Shown here piece after piece: positions 35,476 to 48,699 of a DNA stretch of 64,000 bases. The position numbers and the translations under genes were made by a program. Origin of the DNA: Phoenix dactylifera (Eukaryota; Streptophyta; Magnoliopsida; Arecales; Arecaceae); the NCBI RefSeq assembly GCF_009389715.1, contig NC_052409.1, positions 2,706,001-2,770,000 of the forward strand. Reading direction: 5' to 3'. The notes under the pieces were generated by a model. It searched no databases, had not been told where the DNA came from, and saw nothing but the letters and a program-made list of their open reading frames with translations. Numbering within the stretch: position 1 is the first letter of the stretch; every line of letters begins with the position of its first letter.

Positions 35476-38184
35476 TTACAAAGTTTCATACACAAGTATT
35501 GGCTTGTATGGCCTCATTTATTCCATTGTTGCAACATAAACAGCAACCAAAATGGCAGCTTCTCGGTTTGCATTAATATCTGGTGTCTTTTTCTAAATGG
35601 ATCACATAACCAAGTTGTGGTGCTTTTGGAAGGAATCATTTACTAGTGAACAAGTGCAAATACAAGTTGAGGAAAAAACAATTCATCAACATTTTGATTT
35701 ATTTTGGTTGTTTTGGAGGAACAGAATTTGGAGAGAGATGAGATAGAGAGAGAGTGGGTGCGGGGAATGGAAAATGTTAATTAAACGAGACCCTTCATTT
35801 TAAATGCCCTCCAAGTATCCTTTGGCTTTGCTCCGGATGAAAGAAAGGAGATGAGAGAGAGATAGTTATATCATTGGTTTTTTATCTCTCTTTTTGAAGG
35901 ACCACCGAGTGTTTTTTTTCTTTTCTTTTTAGGGTTAAAACTAACAACGTTTTATGAACCGCCCAGAAGAGAGAAATGTACGTAGAAATCTACACTTTCA
36001 CCATCTACCTGCAGAGGAGATCCCTAGAAAACATTTTTTAAACTAATACCCTCAAGTATGATGCGTCTAATTATGAAATTTATGAAGCTATGCCAAAATT
36101 TGACTTGACGACTAAATTTATGAAGAAATGCCTAAATTTATGCTTCATTTGCAAGGGAAAGCTGCCTTTGTTAACTCACATATTTAGTATTGGTGAGTTT
36201 GTTGCGATGCAATTTTAATCCAGCATTGAATACAATTTTATTCACAGATAGAGATGTTTCTATTTTATATCTTTGCATACTACGAAAATGCTTTTATATA
36301 GTTGAAAGGGTATTATACATACATATGTACACACACACACATATATATATATATACATGTATACATATATTAATACATATACATATATACACACACATGG
36401 AGAGAGAAAGAGGGGTAGGTTTAACTATACCATGTGGATCTTCAGTCAAATTCAATCAAGTATAGATCATATAATTGAAATATTATATTGATGATCTGAG
36501 TTGCTGGATACAACTTAATACCTCTAAACTACTTATACATAAAAAAATATATATAATTTGGAGATCTCTAACATATGTATCAAAGGGTAATATATCAAAT
36601 GATAGCACTTGACCCAAGTTAAGAAGTAGATGGGTCATTCATATGTGAAGGTTCTTTAAATTTTCAATTGGATCGGCCCCAACACGGACAAGTCATCTTT
36701 ATTTCTCTAACCCACAGACCATCATCTCTCTTTATTGCAGCTAGGTTGATTGGGTCCAGCCAAGTTGATCTGAGGCCGGGGTTCTAAGAAGCATGTTGGG
36801 CTCGAGCTAGATATTTCAGGCTTTAGATTGCGTCGAGCTCAAACCAGGATCCTTTTTCTTTGATGAACGTGACTATGCACCGGACATTTTTCTTTTCACG
36901 TGAATTCCACGTGAGTACCATACAAAAGTTCCTTTCTGGCTTTTTCCGGAGCGCAAGACTTCCATTCCTTTTTCCCGTCCAAATCCTCACCCGAAAGGAA
37001 ATTTTCATCGATCACGGTCTTGGATCAGAAATAACGACAAAACATAAGAGATTATAATGATAGTAAAAAATAATGACACGGAAATATCATACCATACCCG
37101 AGTAACCAGCCTAACTCTTTAAAAAAAATAATAATAATTTTACATAAGTATCCTTTTAAAATTTTAAATTTATGTAAATATATTTTTTAAAATTTATATC
37201 TATATTTTATTCTAATGAAATACCGTTTTTCAATAAATATTTCTAATATAACAATTTTTATAACACCATTAATAAAAATATATATTTATCTTAATAAAAA
37301 ATATTTTTTGTAAATATTTTATTTTGTATATCTATTCATTAAAAATATTTTAATCATTCTAATTTGAAATCGTAAATTTTTTAATAAAATTAGATGGTGT
37401 ATATATATATATATATATAAAAGAATAAAAAAATAGAATAGTAAAATATATATTGTATTGGGTATATATGTAAATATGAATTTTAGGAGGCTGGACATGC
37501 TAAATTTAATATTTAGGAAGGAATTTATGTTAAAAAATTTTATGCAAAAATTGTACGGTCATAACATCATTATCATTATTATTATAACAACAAATCTCCT
37601 CATTTTATTTGCCAACAGCCATGATCGTCTTCATTATATCCTAATCGATTCCCAACGTTAATGAGTGATGACGCCTGCCTCCTCCTCCCTCGTTTTCTAA
37701 TACATACATTAACGAGATTATATTGTAATCTAGTCCTTCATCAAATTTAATCACATAAAAAATTGCAGATATCTCCTATTTTTAAGTCTTAATCCCCACT
37801 TTTCTTTTTTTTAATCTTTTAAAAATGAAAATTTACACTGATTTCCCTATCCGACCTTCCCTTCCCTTCTCTTCGCTTCGCTTCGCTTCTCTCTCTGTTT
37901 GCGGCCTTTCCTCCCTCCAATTCCTGTCTCTTTAATCCATTAATCATTATCTATAGGATACGTACATTTATTTTAAATTAATTAATTTTTATGGATTACC
38001 CCAATTGCTCTTCCTCCTCTCTCCTTCTCCTCCTCCTCCACTCGGATCCATGGCCTCTCCATCCTTTCTGAGATCTTCCCCCAATTAGGGTTTCGTTCGC
38101 CGGCGATCCCTCTTCCTGGATTGCCCCCTAGACCTAGGGTTAGGGTTTTGGATTGGGAGGGGGAGAGAGAGAGCAAGGAGCGAG
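35476..38184. other. Intergenic DNA and leader of the PP2A B' gene
   Basis: This is AT-rich DNA without a recognisable gene. It contains an AC/AT microsatellite at about 36318-36400 and a TA run at 37399-37419. From about 37855 the sequence turns CT-rich, with CTTCG pentamer repeats near 37868-37889. It stays so to the ATG at 38185, which fits a pyrimidine-rich plant 5' leader. There is no TATA box I can single out. Confidence 0.4.
36318..36400. repeat. Compound AC/AT microsatellite
   Basis: A run of ACACACACACAC followed by ATATATATATAT passes into degenerate ATACAT words. Reading frames across it are artefacts. Confidence 0.85.
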
Positions 38185-41100
38185 ATGTTGAACAAGATCA
38201 TAAAGCGGGGGAACCGCAAGGTGCCCAAATCGGACGCGAATGAGCCCTATGGCGCCACCGCTGCAGGGTATCGCGGCGGCGCCGGAGGTGCCCCGGTGGT
38301 CTCCGCCTCCAACGTGACCGTCAACCACGCGTCCCGCACCACCCTGTCCTCCTCCGTCCCGGGCGGGGGCGCTAACTCCCAACATCAGGCCTCCTCCGGC
38401 GGTGCCGCTGCCCCCCAGATCGAGGCCCTTCCCCTATTCCGCGACGTCCCGGTCCCCGAGCGCCAGGCCCTCTTCCTCCGCAAGCTCCAGATCTGCGCCG
38501 TGGTCTTCGACTTCTCTGACACGCTCAAATCCGCCCGCGAGAAGGAGGCCAAGCGGCAGACGCTCCTCGAGCTCGTCGACTTCATCCAGTCCGGCTCCGG
38601 CCGCATCACCGAGCCCGTCCAAGAGGAGCTCGTCCGCACCATTGGCGTCAACATCTTCCGCTGCCTCCCGCCGGCGTCCCACGAGAACACCGGCTCCGAG
38701 ATCGCCGACCCGGAGGAGGAGGACCCCTACCTCGACCCCGCCTGGCCCCATCTCCAGCTCGTCTACGAGCTCCTCCTCCGCTACGTCGTCTCCCCCGACA
38801 TCGACGCTAAGGTCGCCAAGCGCTACATCGACCACTCCTTCGTCCTCCGCCTCCTCGACCTCTTCGACTCCGAGGACCCCCGCGAGCGCGAGTACCTCAA
38901 GACCATCCTCCACCGCATCTACGGCAAGTTCATGGTCCACCGCCCCTTCATCCGCAAGGCCATCAACAACATCTTCTACCGCTTCATCTTCGAGACCGAG
39001 CACCACAGCGGGATCGGCGAGCTGCTCGAGATTCTCGGCAGCATCATCAATGGATTCGCCCTGCCGATGAAGGAGGAGCACAAGCTTTTCCTCGTCCGGG
39101 CTCTCATTCCGCTCCACAAGCCGAAGTCGATGGGCGTGTACCACCAGCAGCTCTCCTACTGCATCACCCAGTTTGTGGAGAAGGACTACAAGCTCGCGGA
39201 CACGGTCATCAGGGGGTTGTTGAAGTACTGGCCAGTCACCAACTGCCAAAAGGAGGTGCTTTTCCTCAGCGAATTGGAGGAGGTTCTGGAGGCGACGCAG
39301 CCTGCAGAGTTCCAGCGATGCATGGTTCCTCTGTTCAAGCAAATCGCCCGCTGCCTCAATAGCTCTCACTTCCAGGTTGGGACCCAATCTGTTACCTGAG
39401 GTTTATTTTTTAAAGTAAATTTTACCATACATAAATTGGTTGCTTCTGCCTGGTTTTAAATCAATGATATATTTTTCATGTCATATAGAAAAAAAGAGTA
39501 TTTGGATACATTTATGGCTTTTTAAAGGAACAAAAAGCAAAAACTGATTTCTAGTGTTGCGCTAAGCTTTTGATCATACTGTTGTTCTTTAAACATGGAA
39601 GATATTTTTTTTCGCATCTGTTTATTTGACACAAATGAAGACATTGTGATTTGATATGAAGAGTTGAGCAGATTCTATAACGTCCTCATCAGCTGTTCTG
39701 ATATGTTGTTGTGCAATAAAAAGCTGTATATCCTTGTATTGTGTAATCTTGTATTCAGTGTAGTCATATGATTTCACCCTGATTGAAATTGCATAAAGAT
39801 CTGCATAATGTATGGTTTCCAACATCTGCTTGTGTACATGCTTAATTAAGGAAATAAAATTTCATAATGTGGAGTCCAACAACTTCTTATGGGCTTGATG
39901 AGAGTGAGTTGGATTCACCTCCTAGACATAGATTGATAATGTAATCTGTTTGCAGAATGATTAGTTGTCCATTGGTTAGGGCAATATGTGTTGATGCTTT
40001 AGAGGCTAGATGCTCGGTTGTCGGGTAGCTACCTTAGCTTAAGCAGGCCCCTGGCTACTCCATCAAGTTCTCATCGACCTAAACAGCCATTGTGTGCTAC
40101 TTGATCACTCAATTATCATCCAGCTGTGTTGCTTAGACCTAGGTGCCCCTAGTGGGTTGAATTCGCACTATCTTTCTGGTTGATCTGGTATTGGACATGG
40201 TGAGATATTTGGTGGCTTGGCGAGGTAGGTTATAACCTGTATCTTTATCACTTGTGCCCTTGCACTTGTTATGACTAAAAACTTTCGAGAATTCTTGATT
40301 TAGTTATTTATCTTCAACATCGTATCACTCATTCATAGCTTAGCAGATTTTTTTGTTGTTGCATGGACTTAATTTATTGGCCATGTTTCATGGATGACTG
40401 GTTAATGTTTGATCAATTAATGCTATCATATAATTTGTAGAAAATTTGTCATCTTGTTAGTTGACATGTCGATGTACGCCAAGATAACTCAATTAAATAT
40501 TGTCATTCTTAGTTAATTTTTTATTCTTTATTTTATAAGTTGGTCTAAAATTTGTGATTTTTTATTATTGTTAATAAAAGAATACATTGCAATAATGCAC
40601 CAACCTTTCACCTTAACATTTTGCTCCCCCTTGGTTATTTACAAAATGCACCAATAGTAGTTGTTAAAGTAGCCATGTAGTTTATTTTGATACAAAACAA
40701 TAGTTTTGTTGACTTTGCCTATTCGAATGATCTAATGGCATCTCCAATGTTTGAATTCCAATTCAACCAGTTAAATATCCAAGCTAGCCATTACTGTCAA
40801 ATATTTTGTGTTACTTGAATATTTTAGTTTTAAGGACTTCTGAAGCGCCAATGCTTTTTGACACTTGGATACAACACAATAAGAAGAACATTCCAAACAC
40901 TCCAAACATGGAATGTCCTGCATACCTCAACTAAAAGTGTCGGCACTTCATTTGTTTTCCTTTTTTTTTTTTTTTTTGAGTGCCTTGCCAAAGAAGAGAA
41001 GAGCTCAATAGAGCAGGGAGAAAAAATTATTCAATACTTATCACCAAAAGCTAAACTCTCCTCTCCTCCTTATATAGGAAAGGACACGACATGACAATGC

Positions 41101-42873
41101 TAAATATGACTCCTTCATTGACTAGGATGTTTTTAGACCTTTACCTGCACTTTCCCGACAAGAAGAGCAGTCAATGATGCCCCTAAAGTAGAAACATTTG
41201 TAATATCATACAATTTGACTCATTCGTGTGCATTTTAAAACAAGTACTACTTAAGGGGCAGGAGTGCTTCCACCGAAAACTAGAATGGATACAATTTGAT
41301 TTGGTTTGGATGAGTGCAACAACTGGCTACAAACATCAATTTCCCAAACACAGGTGAAGGGTTTGAACCATGGAGGAGAGGGTCAGAAGAATCTGATGGA
41401 GGTATTTAAAATCACAGAGGTAGCCTTTCCTTTTATTAGAACTTGGCCTTGGATAATCTGTGTGAAATACAGATGCAGTCATTCCTTACTTCACATTGCT
41501 ATTAAAACACTATATATTATGGACTCCTGAGACTTTCAACTGGGCAAGATGGTGATAAGTTGATTATTTGTATTATGCATGCATGAGACTGGGTAACATT
41601 GTAAATGAACCATTGTCTAATAACCAATTTTTGTTATGAAGCTAAAGATGACTTAGCAATCAAGAATGGAGTTGTATTTATATTAGTTTTATATGTGAAT
41701 CACAAATTCAGTTTTATAACTTTTAAAATAGATTTTGGTTTGTGCATGGAATAATATTCAGTAACATGTCCAGTTAACCTTTTTTTCTTATACTAATTCT
41801 TGAATAAGCAGCCCAAACTTGAATGAAATATTGGCCACCTGAATGAAATATTGGCCAGCCTGATGGGCTCAGGGACAGCCTGAGCCTATTTCCAGCCTTA
41901 GATATGATACTCTTTATTGAGAAGTTTCCCATGGCCTTGGTGTAAAATGAAAAATAATTGGAAAATTGGACATAGCAGGCGTTTGAAACATAAACATTTT
42001 CCATACTTTGTGTGTGGCCATTGTTTGCACTTCTACATGCCTTTTGCCGCATCCCTAATTAATGGTCGTGTCACCATTTTGAAGTGGTTCTTTTAAACTG
42101 GGAGAGTGTGTATATTTTGCACACTTGCTGTTGCGCACTTAGTTCTGCAATTGTCTATTTACGCTCTTGCTTTTTGATAAGCTTCTGTTTTTATACCCTG
42201 GTTTGGATAGGGCATTAGATAGATCTTTTGCTGCTCCTCTTTTTTGCTAATTTTACATTTCTGAAATATCTTCTTCCTTGTACTGTAACATGAATACCTT
42301 CCTGCTATTCATATATGTTTCCTATAGTACCGAGTTTTATATAATTTGCCATTTGTTTGGCAGATTTTTCCTATGCAAATGCTTCAATTATAGAAGTTAA
42401 CAATGAGCCACATAATGATAGCAGTACGAATATTGTGCAGAACATTTTCAGCATCTGTAACAAACTAATTGGATCTTCCAAGATGAATGCTGGTTCTTTG
42501 TTGTGTCTTTTGTACATTTTTTGCATGTGTTAAAGGTAAAGATGAATGGCAGGTTGCTGAACGGGCCCTGTTCCTCTGGAACAATGATCACATTGTGAGC
42601 TTGATTGCCCAAAACCGTAGCATCATCTTTCCCATCATATTTGAAGCTCTGGAGAAGAACATGCAGGGCCATTGGAATCAGGCAGTTCATGGCTTGACTG
42701 CAAATGTCCGTAAGATGTTCCTGGAGATGGACAGCGAACTGTTTGAAGAGTGCCAACGACAGTACACAGAGAAAGTGGAAAAGGCCAAAACCTTGGAAGA
42801 GCAAAGAGAGCTAGCATGGAGAAGACTGGAAGCTGTTGTTGCAGCCAATCTGCAGGAGAAGAGGTGGTCTTAG
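38185..42873 (+). CDS. PP2A regulatory subunit B' (B56 family)
   Basis: There are two coding exons, 38185-39375 and 42553-42873, together 504 codons including TAG (503 residues). The single intron is 3.2 kb with GT-AG ends, entering at SSHFQ and resuming at [12 protein letters not shown]. The start [12 protein letters not shown] is typical of plant B' subunits. A Gly/Ser/Ala-rich variable N-terminus spans to about residue 75, then the B56 HEAT-like fold runs to the end ([73 protein letters not shown]). B' subunits choose substrates for the PP2A phosphatase, including in brassinosteroid and immune signalling. The beta/theta-like subgroup is the likely placing but is not established here. Exon 1 is very GC-rich and the intron AT-rich. 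No lesions are seen. The gene ends 426 bp from the convergent F-box gene. Confidence 0.95.
39376..42552 (+). other. Large intron of the PP2A B' gene
   Basis: This is AT-rich intron sequence. A T-run near 40960-40978 is followed by low-complexity AG-rich sequence. A 20-21-bp tandem duplication (GAATGAAATATTGGCCA, then CCT or GCCT) lies at about 41821-41862. No gene or delimitable mobile element is recognised. Confidence 0.6.
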
Positions 42874-43299
42874 TCAATTAGGCAAATTTGTGCCCTTCTA
42901 CGTTTTTTTTTTTAATCATCTGTTTACTCTTGGTATTGTAATCTATAATGTATCATTTGTGGATATGCCACAGATTTTGAACGGGTTCCAAGATTTTTTC
43001 TTTTTTTTGGGGGGGGCATTTCAAAGAGATGCGTATCATTTTCAAAGCTCTTTCATCCTGTTTTTATTGGTTTGCTTCAGCCATGACAATCCATAAACAG
43101 GCACTGTCTCTGAGTTCATTGTATTGCATTATGATAAGGTTGAATCCCTACTCATGTCACGGGGGACAGGCAGGCAGTTTTTAACCCATGCTCGTGGGGA
43201 GAAACCACGGATTCCTCAAGAGGTTTGACATAAAAGCAATTAGAACCAGGAAACCAAACTTGGATATATGACTCTGCCCACGCTTGGATGTCACCCAAA

Positions 43300-44460
43300 T
43301 CAAACTTCTGCCAAGTATAGATTGGGCTGGAACCATGAAACAAATTCAGAGTTTTGCGAGGGCCTATGACATGGCACCATCTCTGAGCTGCCATTAGCCA
43401 AGTCCACCACCTCCATATGGTGAACCCCAGGTTCCGTAGGTTCATCGACCACAAAAATAGGCCCACTGTAGTAAATAGAGTTACCCTTGCACCTGGAAAG
43501 CCTACTGCCAGCAACATTCGAGTTGAAATAGAGCGACAAAAACAAGGTCTCGTCACCGATGCTTTCCACCCTCGACCATACCGGCTCTACTCCTGGATTA
43601 AACTTATATATCTCGGAGTCCCTCTCGAGATAGAGATTCTCTTCATCCACACGGTGGATTGCAAGGCCAACCAGCAGGAGATCCCCTTTCGACTCCACAA
43701 GCTTGCAGTTAAAAAGGCAGGGTGGCGTCTGGAGCGATGCAATTGGGATCATCCCTGCGGAATAGTCCACTTCGAGAACAGCAATTTTGCCGACGTAGTC
43801 CATGGCAAACAAGCGTCCGTTGTGGAATGCGATGGACTTGATGTCGCAGGACAGGGTGGTCTCGAGCAAAGTCCACCGCTGGTCTCCTCTCCTGCAGAAG
43901 GCTACTTGGGTGGACAGCGCAAGGGCCGCCACGGCGATAAAACCATCTCCCGAATTCGGAGCTGACGAAAGAATGACTTGTTTGATGAAAACTTGGTGCA
44001 TATCAGTCAGCGTGAGGAGGGTGACGGTGCCATCCTCCGACCGAGAGAACCAGCGATTGCCGACCTTTGAGACGTGCTTGAGCGAGGACAAGGCGAGCTG
44101 CTCGTCGGCAGGTGGAAGCTGGACTCGCGCACGAGTAAATGGATTCAGGAGAGAAATGGAAGCGAGCTCGTCCATGAGGACCAACCACCCGTGGGACGAG
44201 CCACAGAAGACGGTGGAGCTGGCCTCTGGAAAGGGCTTGAAGTAGACCCTGTCATCCGAGGGGCTGTAGAAAGAGAAACCGCCTGCCTCGGAGTCGAAGG
44301 GGAACAGAAGAAACGGAGCAAACTTGACGTGGGGTGCGGCGGAGCGCCAGCCGGAGCAGGTGGAGCGGAAATTGATGTAATCAAAGCTGCATGGAAGGAG
44401 ATTCTGAGAAATGCGGAGGAGGAGGTCTGGAATGAGCGAGGCCCAGTCAGGAGTAGCCAT
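43300..44460 (-). CDS. F-box protein with DUF295 domain
   Basis: This is a single-exon gene of 386 residues. I start at MATPDW (44460) because the F-box follows immediately (residues about 7-38: SLIPDLLLRISQNLLP ... CSGWRSA). An in-frame ATG at 44550 would add a Phe-rich stretch translated from a poly-T-like tract and is less likely. The middle region has Trp/Gly-rich beta-propeller-like segments (FCGSSHGWLVLMDE, LLNPFTRARVQLP). The C-terminal third shows the DUF295/KIB-type pattern (GDLLLVGLAIHRV, FKFNP-like YKFNPGVEPVWSRVESIGD, NSIYYSGPIFVVDE). F-box proteins link targets to the SCF ubiquitin ligase through SKP1; the substrate is unknown. It is tail to tail with the PP2A gene. Intron-poor F-box/DUF295 genes form large, fast-turnover families in plants. 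Confidence 0.88.
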   Translation of the reverse strand: MATPDWASLIPDLLLRISQNLLPCSFDYINFRSTCSGWRSAAPHVKFAPFLLFPFDSEAGGFSFYSPSDDRVYFKPFPEASSTVFCGSSHGWLVLMDELASISLLNPFTRARVQLPPADEQLALSSLKHVSKVGNRWFSRSEDGTVTLLTLTDMHQVFIKQVILSSAPNSGDGFIAVAALALSTQVAFCRRGDQRWTLLETTLSCDIKSIAFHNGRLFAMDYVGKIAVLEVDYSAGMIPIASLQTPPCLFNCKLVESKGDLLLVGLAIHRVDEENLYLERDSEIYKFNPGVEPVWSRVESIGDETLFLSLYFNSNVAGSRLSRCKGNSIYYSGPIFVVDEPTEPGVHHMEVVDLANGSSEMVPCHRPSQNSEFVSWFQPNLYLAEV

Positions 44461-47390
44461 GGATGGACTGAAAGCAGGGAAGAAGAAGAAGAAGAAGAAG
44501 GATGGTGAGGAGAGATTTGGATGGATGAGGGATTTGAAGAGAGAAAGCATTGCTGAAATGGAAAGTGGAGTAAAGAGGCTCCAGCAGCGGGCAGCGAAGG
44601 ATCAGGCGGTGCACTTCACCTTGGCCTTATTGTGAGATTTGAGTGCATGAATGCTAAGATAGTGTTCGTATGGTTGGATAGGGGGTGAGAATCTAATCAG
44701 AGAGTGGTGCCAAAAATGGGCAAAATTTATTGTGGGTTTAATAAGAAGGGAAAAGAGGAGGAAAGCCGCTCAACGGTGGTTTTATGAAGTTTGCCGGGTT
44801 TGGCCAAGCGTTCCATCCCGTTGGCCGCCTCCTTTTAAACGGAGGGGAAAGTTGGCGAGAACGGTGGCGAGAAACTTTCTGAACCGGGCACGTGGAATGT
44901 GCGTGAGACTTATAGCTAGGAAAGGATTTGAGGGATGGTTGTAATCCCATCAATAATGTTCTGTTATCCAATGTTTACCCAAAAGTAAACAAAAGTTAGA
45001 GCCTCCAATGCCACTCATTCATCGGAAGGCGAATAAGATTATAGAATGAGTTGCATAGCGGAGAAGTTTAATATGCTGAATCATGCCTTTTAATATTAGA
45101 AACCTTTGCACGCCATTAATATTTTTATGAGATATTTCTATCTTCGAAAAGCATATCTTTCCAAACACATCAAAATTTTATTTGTTGACAATGGTCAAGT
45201 TCAAGCTGATTGTAATTTATACATAATAGCGCCAAAGCTTCATCTACAGCTAGCGAGGATGATACACCATTTTAAGTAAAAGGAATTAAGAAAGGAAGAA
45301 AAAGAATGCATATGGTAAAGAGAAAACTGCATCTAAGATCCAACATTAGAAGCCCTCAAAGTTGTATAATTGTGAGTCCATCTTGTGAGACATGTACATA
45401 TAGCACAGCAGTGTGAAACCTTATTCATGTCAAAGCTGCACCTTCTTGAAGACACACATGCTCATTTCCTTCTACAGTTTGCGCCATGTAGCTTATTGAA
45501 TGATGAGATATGAAGGCAGGTTGTGAATCATACTGATGGAGAGTTCCACATGATAATCCAGTACTCCAAGAATCTGACAACAAATATTAGACTCATAAGA
45601 CTTAAGCAACCACATGTTGTACATTAAGGCAGATGGAGTCCGGCAATTTGAATTGACCCATCTCATATGAGACACAGATCAAGTCCTAAAAGAACCAGCA
45701 AAGTAAAAAAAAAGAGATTCTTTACTCTCTTTGAACAAATTCTTGATGACTCAACAACTAAAGATGACAGACAATTTAGATTTGTATACGAGAACTGCTA
45801 CTGTTTTCTTAAGATATCTAGGGAAGAGGGAGTCAGAATTACCACTATTGAACAATCATTGATAAACTAACTGTCACATCTTCAAATTCTTCTGCAGAAG
45901 CCAGCCATGGCTGGATGAAATTATCCTAATTCAGAAGTGTAACTCCTTGAATAAGCACATAGGAACTAGTCTCCTCAACTTTTCCACAAGTTCTATTTAA
46001 GTTCCAATCTTTCCAGATTTTCTAATACTAAGGCAGCCGAGATAAGTAAACTAGCTATCAATTATCATTATAACTTTGCTCGATCACCCTCAAATTTCAT
46101 GAACAAGTTGGAGTCAAATAGCAACAAGTTCTAGAATCTTTTATCTGACACTATGTTGGAAATTCATAAGGAAACAATTCTAAATAGTCTTTCCTGATGA
46201 TAGTTTGCAGAGGCCACCAAGAGTTCCTGTCTGCAAGTTCAGTCAAGAACTGATGGTTTGGACAAATCAATATTTTAATTGACTGAAATTTCTACTGCAT
46301 AATCTCGACTAGAAATAATGCAATTAAACTTCGGATATTCAAATAAAACTTGGAGCTTTGTTAGGATTAACTTCAAGGAAAAGCTTGAGTCAAACATCTT
46401 GTAATTAAATACATACTAATATATTTTTTTATAAAAAAAAGGAAAAGGAAAAGTATGTGAAGGAACTATAGCCACAGGTAGCTGAAGCAAGAAAATATGT
46501 TACCATTTCTTAATGTGTATTTTAAGTGAACTCACATGGCGAATCCTACTTCTATCACTCAAGATTAAAATACACAAATTGGAAGCTTTCTGCAATATCA
46601 AGCATCCACAATTAAATCTAAAACCAATTCCACAAATATATACGTCACTGGAGGAATATATGTAATAAGCCCAGTGGAGACTGGCCGGATCAGTTATTTG
46701 GGCTTAGGTTGGATTAGTTGGCCTCACTGGGGTTACAGTGATCCATTCGAAGGGAGCCGGCCAACGTGGGCTAGGATGTAGGAACCCGGCCCAAAGCCCA
46801 TCCCATGATCAAAAGCTCCAAGCCTGTCCCATGGCCCATGCATATGGATATTAACCATTATTTCGCAACAAAGAACTTTTCCTCTCACCTTTGAGCATGA
46901 ATGATGCCAAACCAAGTATTTCTTTTGTGAATAAATTAAAAAAAACAACTCTGATTTATATTACCAACCATAACAAAGCAAGAAACCTTAGTGATTGGTA
47001 ACCTATTTTTGTTATTTTGTATTCTTTCTTTTGTTTAATGCAAACATGGCAGCCCATCGACCTTTTTAATTAAGAGAATGAACAATCTTATTTTTTTTAA
47101 GATCCTCCAAAAATTCTACATCCATTTCAGATCCAAATAACTTAAACTTTTTCCAAAAAAACAAAATAATGATAACAAGATATCATTCTTGAGGTTTTTA
47201 TTAAATGAAAAGACAAGTTCATGATGGAACTATTGTTTCGCTTCGTAGCTACCCTTCTTAGCACGGTTGTGCCCTCCTGTGCACCTATTTAATTTTGGGT
47301 GAAGATGGGGAGTTCATCGTAATTTTACTTTTTAGGACTTAAATGAATTAAGATGGATGCCAACCATGTAAGCTAAGGTTAGTTTGCTTC
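44461..47390. other. Upstream of the F-box gene and intergenic DNA
   Basis: At 44640-44945 a GC-rich stretch with repeated GGCGAGAA words probably holds the F-box gene promoter. Beyond that, to 47390, I find no domain or named repeat. Open frames such as the plus-strand one at 45667-45870 are short and resemble nothing. Confidence 0.4.
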
Positions 47391-48475
47391 TTTTTTTTTT
47401 TTGCTGAAACGAAAGTATCATACATAACGTGTACGGATACAGCCAAGAAAGTGAAAAATTAATACATCACAGAGAGCACTAAACACCTCCGCCTCTCCCA
47501 CCTATAGGTGATCTCCTGAATGGTCGGCGACAAAGGAAGCCACCCAGTCCGCAACCTCATTCGCCTCTCTGAACACATACTTCACTTGGATAACCATCCT
47601 ATCACACAACATGGTCCGAATGTCTCTCAGCAGTGGGTGGTAATCGCCGACCCAACTTGACGCCTGTAGAATCCATCCAATGACCGTCGCCGAGTCACCC
47701 TCCAGAAGAATATCTCTGGCCTGCAATGCACGTCACACATAACTTAGTCCGAACCAGGTTGCTCCCAGCTCCGCCCCTAGCATGGAGGTGTCAAACAGTT
47801 GGCATTCTGGCAACCCCCAGCATCGTGACTCTAGTCTCGCATGATGTCCCCTAAACCCTGATATTGGGGCAGGAGTGCTCTAGAACCAGGAGCAATCAGA
47901 TCCTCTTAACAAGTGGCTCACCGAACAACTGGTCAATCCGGCGAGTATCCCACCCCCCTCCTATAGGGAGAAGAAGGTCACACATCCGGACTCCCTCCAC
48001 TGTCTCCACACTGACAAGGGTCAGCCAACGCCTCATCGAGAGCTCATCCACCCATGCATCCTCCAGAAGGTCCACTCTCTGGCCATCACCAATCAGCCAC
48101 CTGCATCTAGCAAGGATCATGGGCATGTACCTACAGATCTCACGCCAATTCGGTGAAGCCCTCCGACCTTCGGATGGAGTGCCACTACTCCCTGCATAGC
48201 TATATCGGGCGACCATCGTCTAACTCCAAAAACACTGTGGTTTCAATATAAATATGGTTGCGTGCCGGGCATCAGCGCCTTCCCTCTAGTCAGAAGAGAC
48301 TAGACACCCAACCTCCTTGCCCTCGTCGACTGGCATACCGATGCTCAATCCACTAGATGCACCCCCCGACCACCGCCATGGGTCCCCCAGATGAAATCTC
48401 GGGCAAGCCTCTCAATTCTCATCAACACTGTCTTTGGGACAACGGTGTTTGCATTCATCATGACATGCTGTTAGG
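47391..48475 (-). mobile_element. LINE tail copy E with internal deletion
   Basis: A T-run at about 47392-47402 (an A-tail on minus) follows the element's 3' end. The minus strand reads RDILLEGDSATVIGWI, VFREANEVADWVASF (47726-47502) and, further upstream, WREICRYMPMILARCRWLIGD with VDLLEDAWVDELSMRRW (48216-47896), part of the reverse-transcriptase C-terminal region. More decayed sequence runs to about 48475. The start of the RNase H domain is poorly preserved and the zinc-binding segment seen in copy C is missing, so there is an internal deletion. Confidence 0.8.
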
Positions 48476-48699
48476 GAAAAAGGAACACACGGTATTGACT
48501 TATATAGGTCCCTAATTTATTGAGGTCCTTATCCATCCAACATTCCACTTGGCTGTAAGGCTTAAATATAATTGATTAAGCTCGAACACATGTTAAGGAA
48601 TTCAGATTTTACTAGAAGGAACAATAGAGAACCATACATCCAAATGGTTTTATTTGGGCCACATTTTATAAAGTAATCATAAAATCTTTGCTGTTATAA

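Noticed and set aside
38434-39387. 317-codon open frame antisense to PP2A exon 1, and a 222-codon frame on plus in the same exon
   Set aside because: Exon 1 is extremely GC-rich, so stops are rare in every frame. The translations are low-complexity Ser/Thr/Arg or Glu/Leu/Asp sequences, and the sense frame is a textbook B56 protein.
43417-44635. Several plus-strand open frames (up to 182 codons) across the F-box gene
   Set aside because: They are complements of the minus-strand F-box/DUF295 frame and show no domain.
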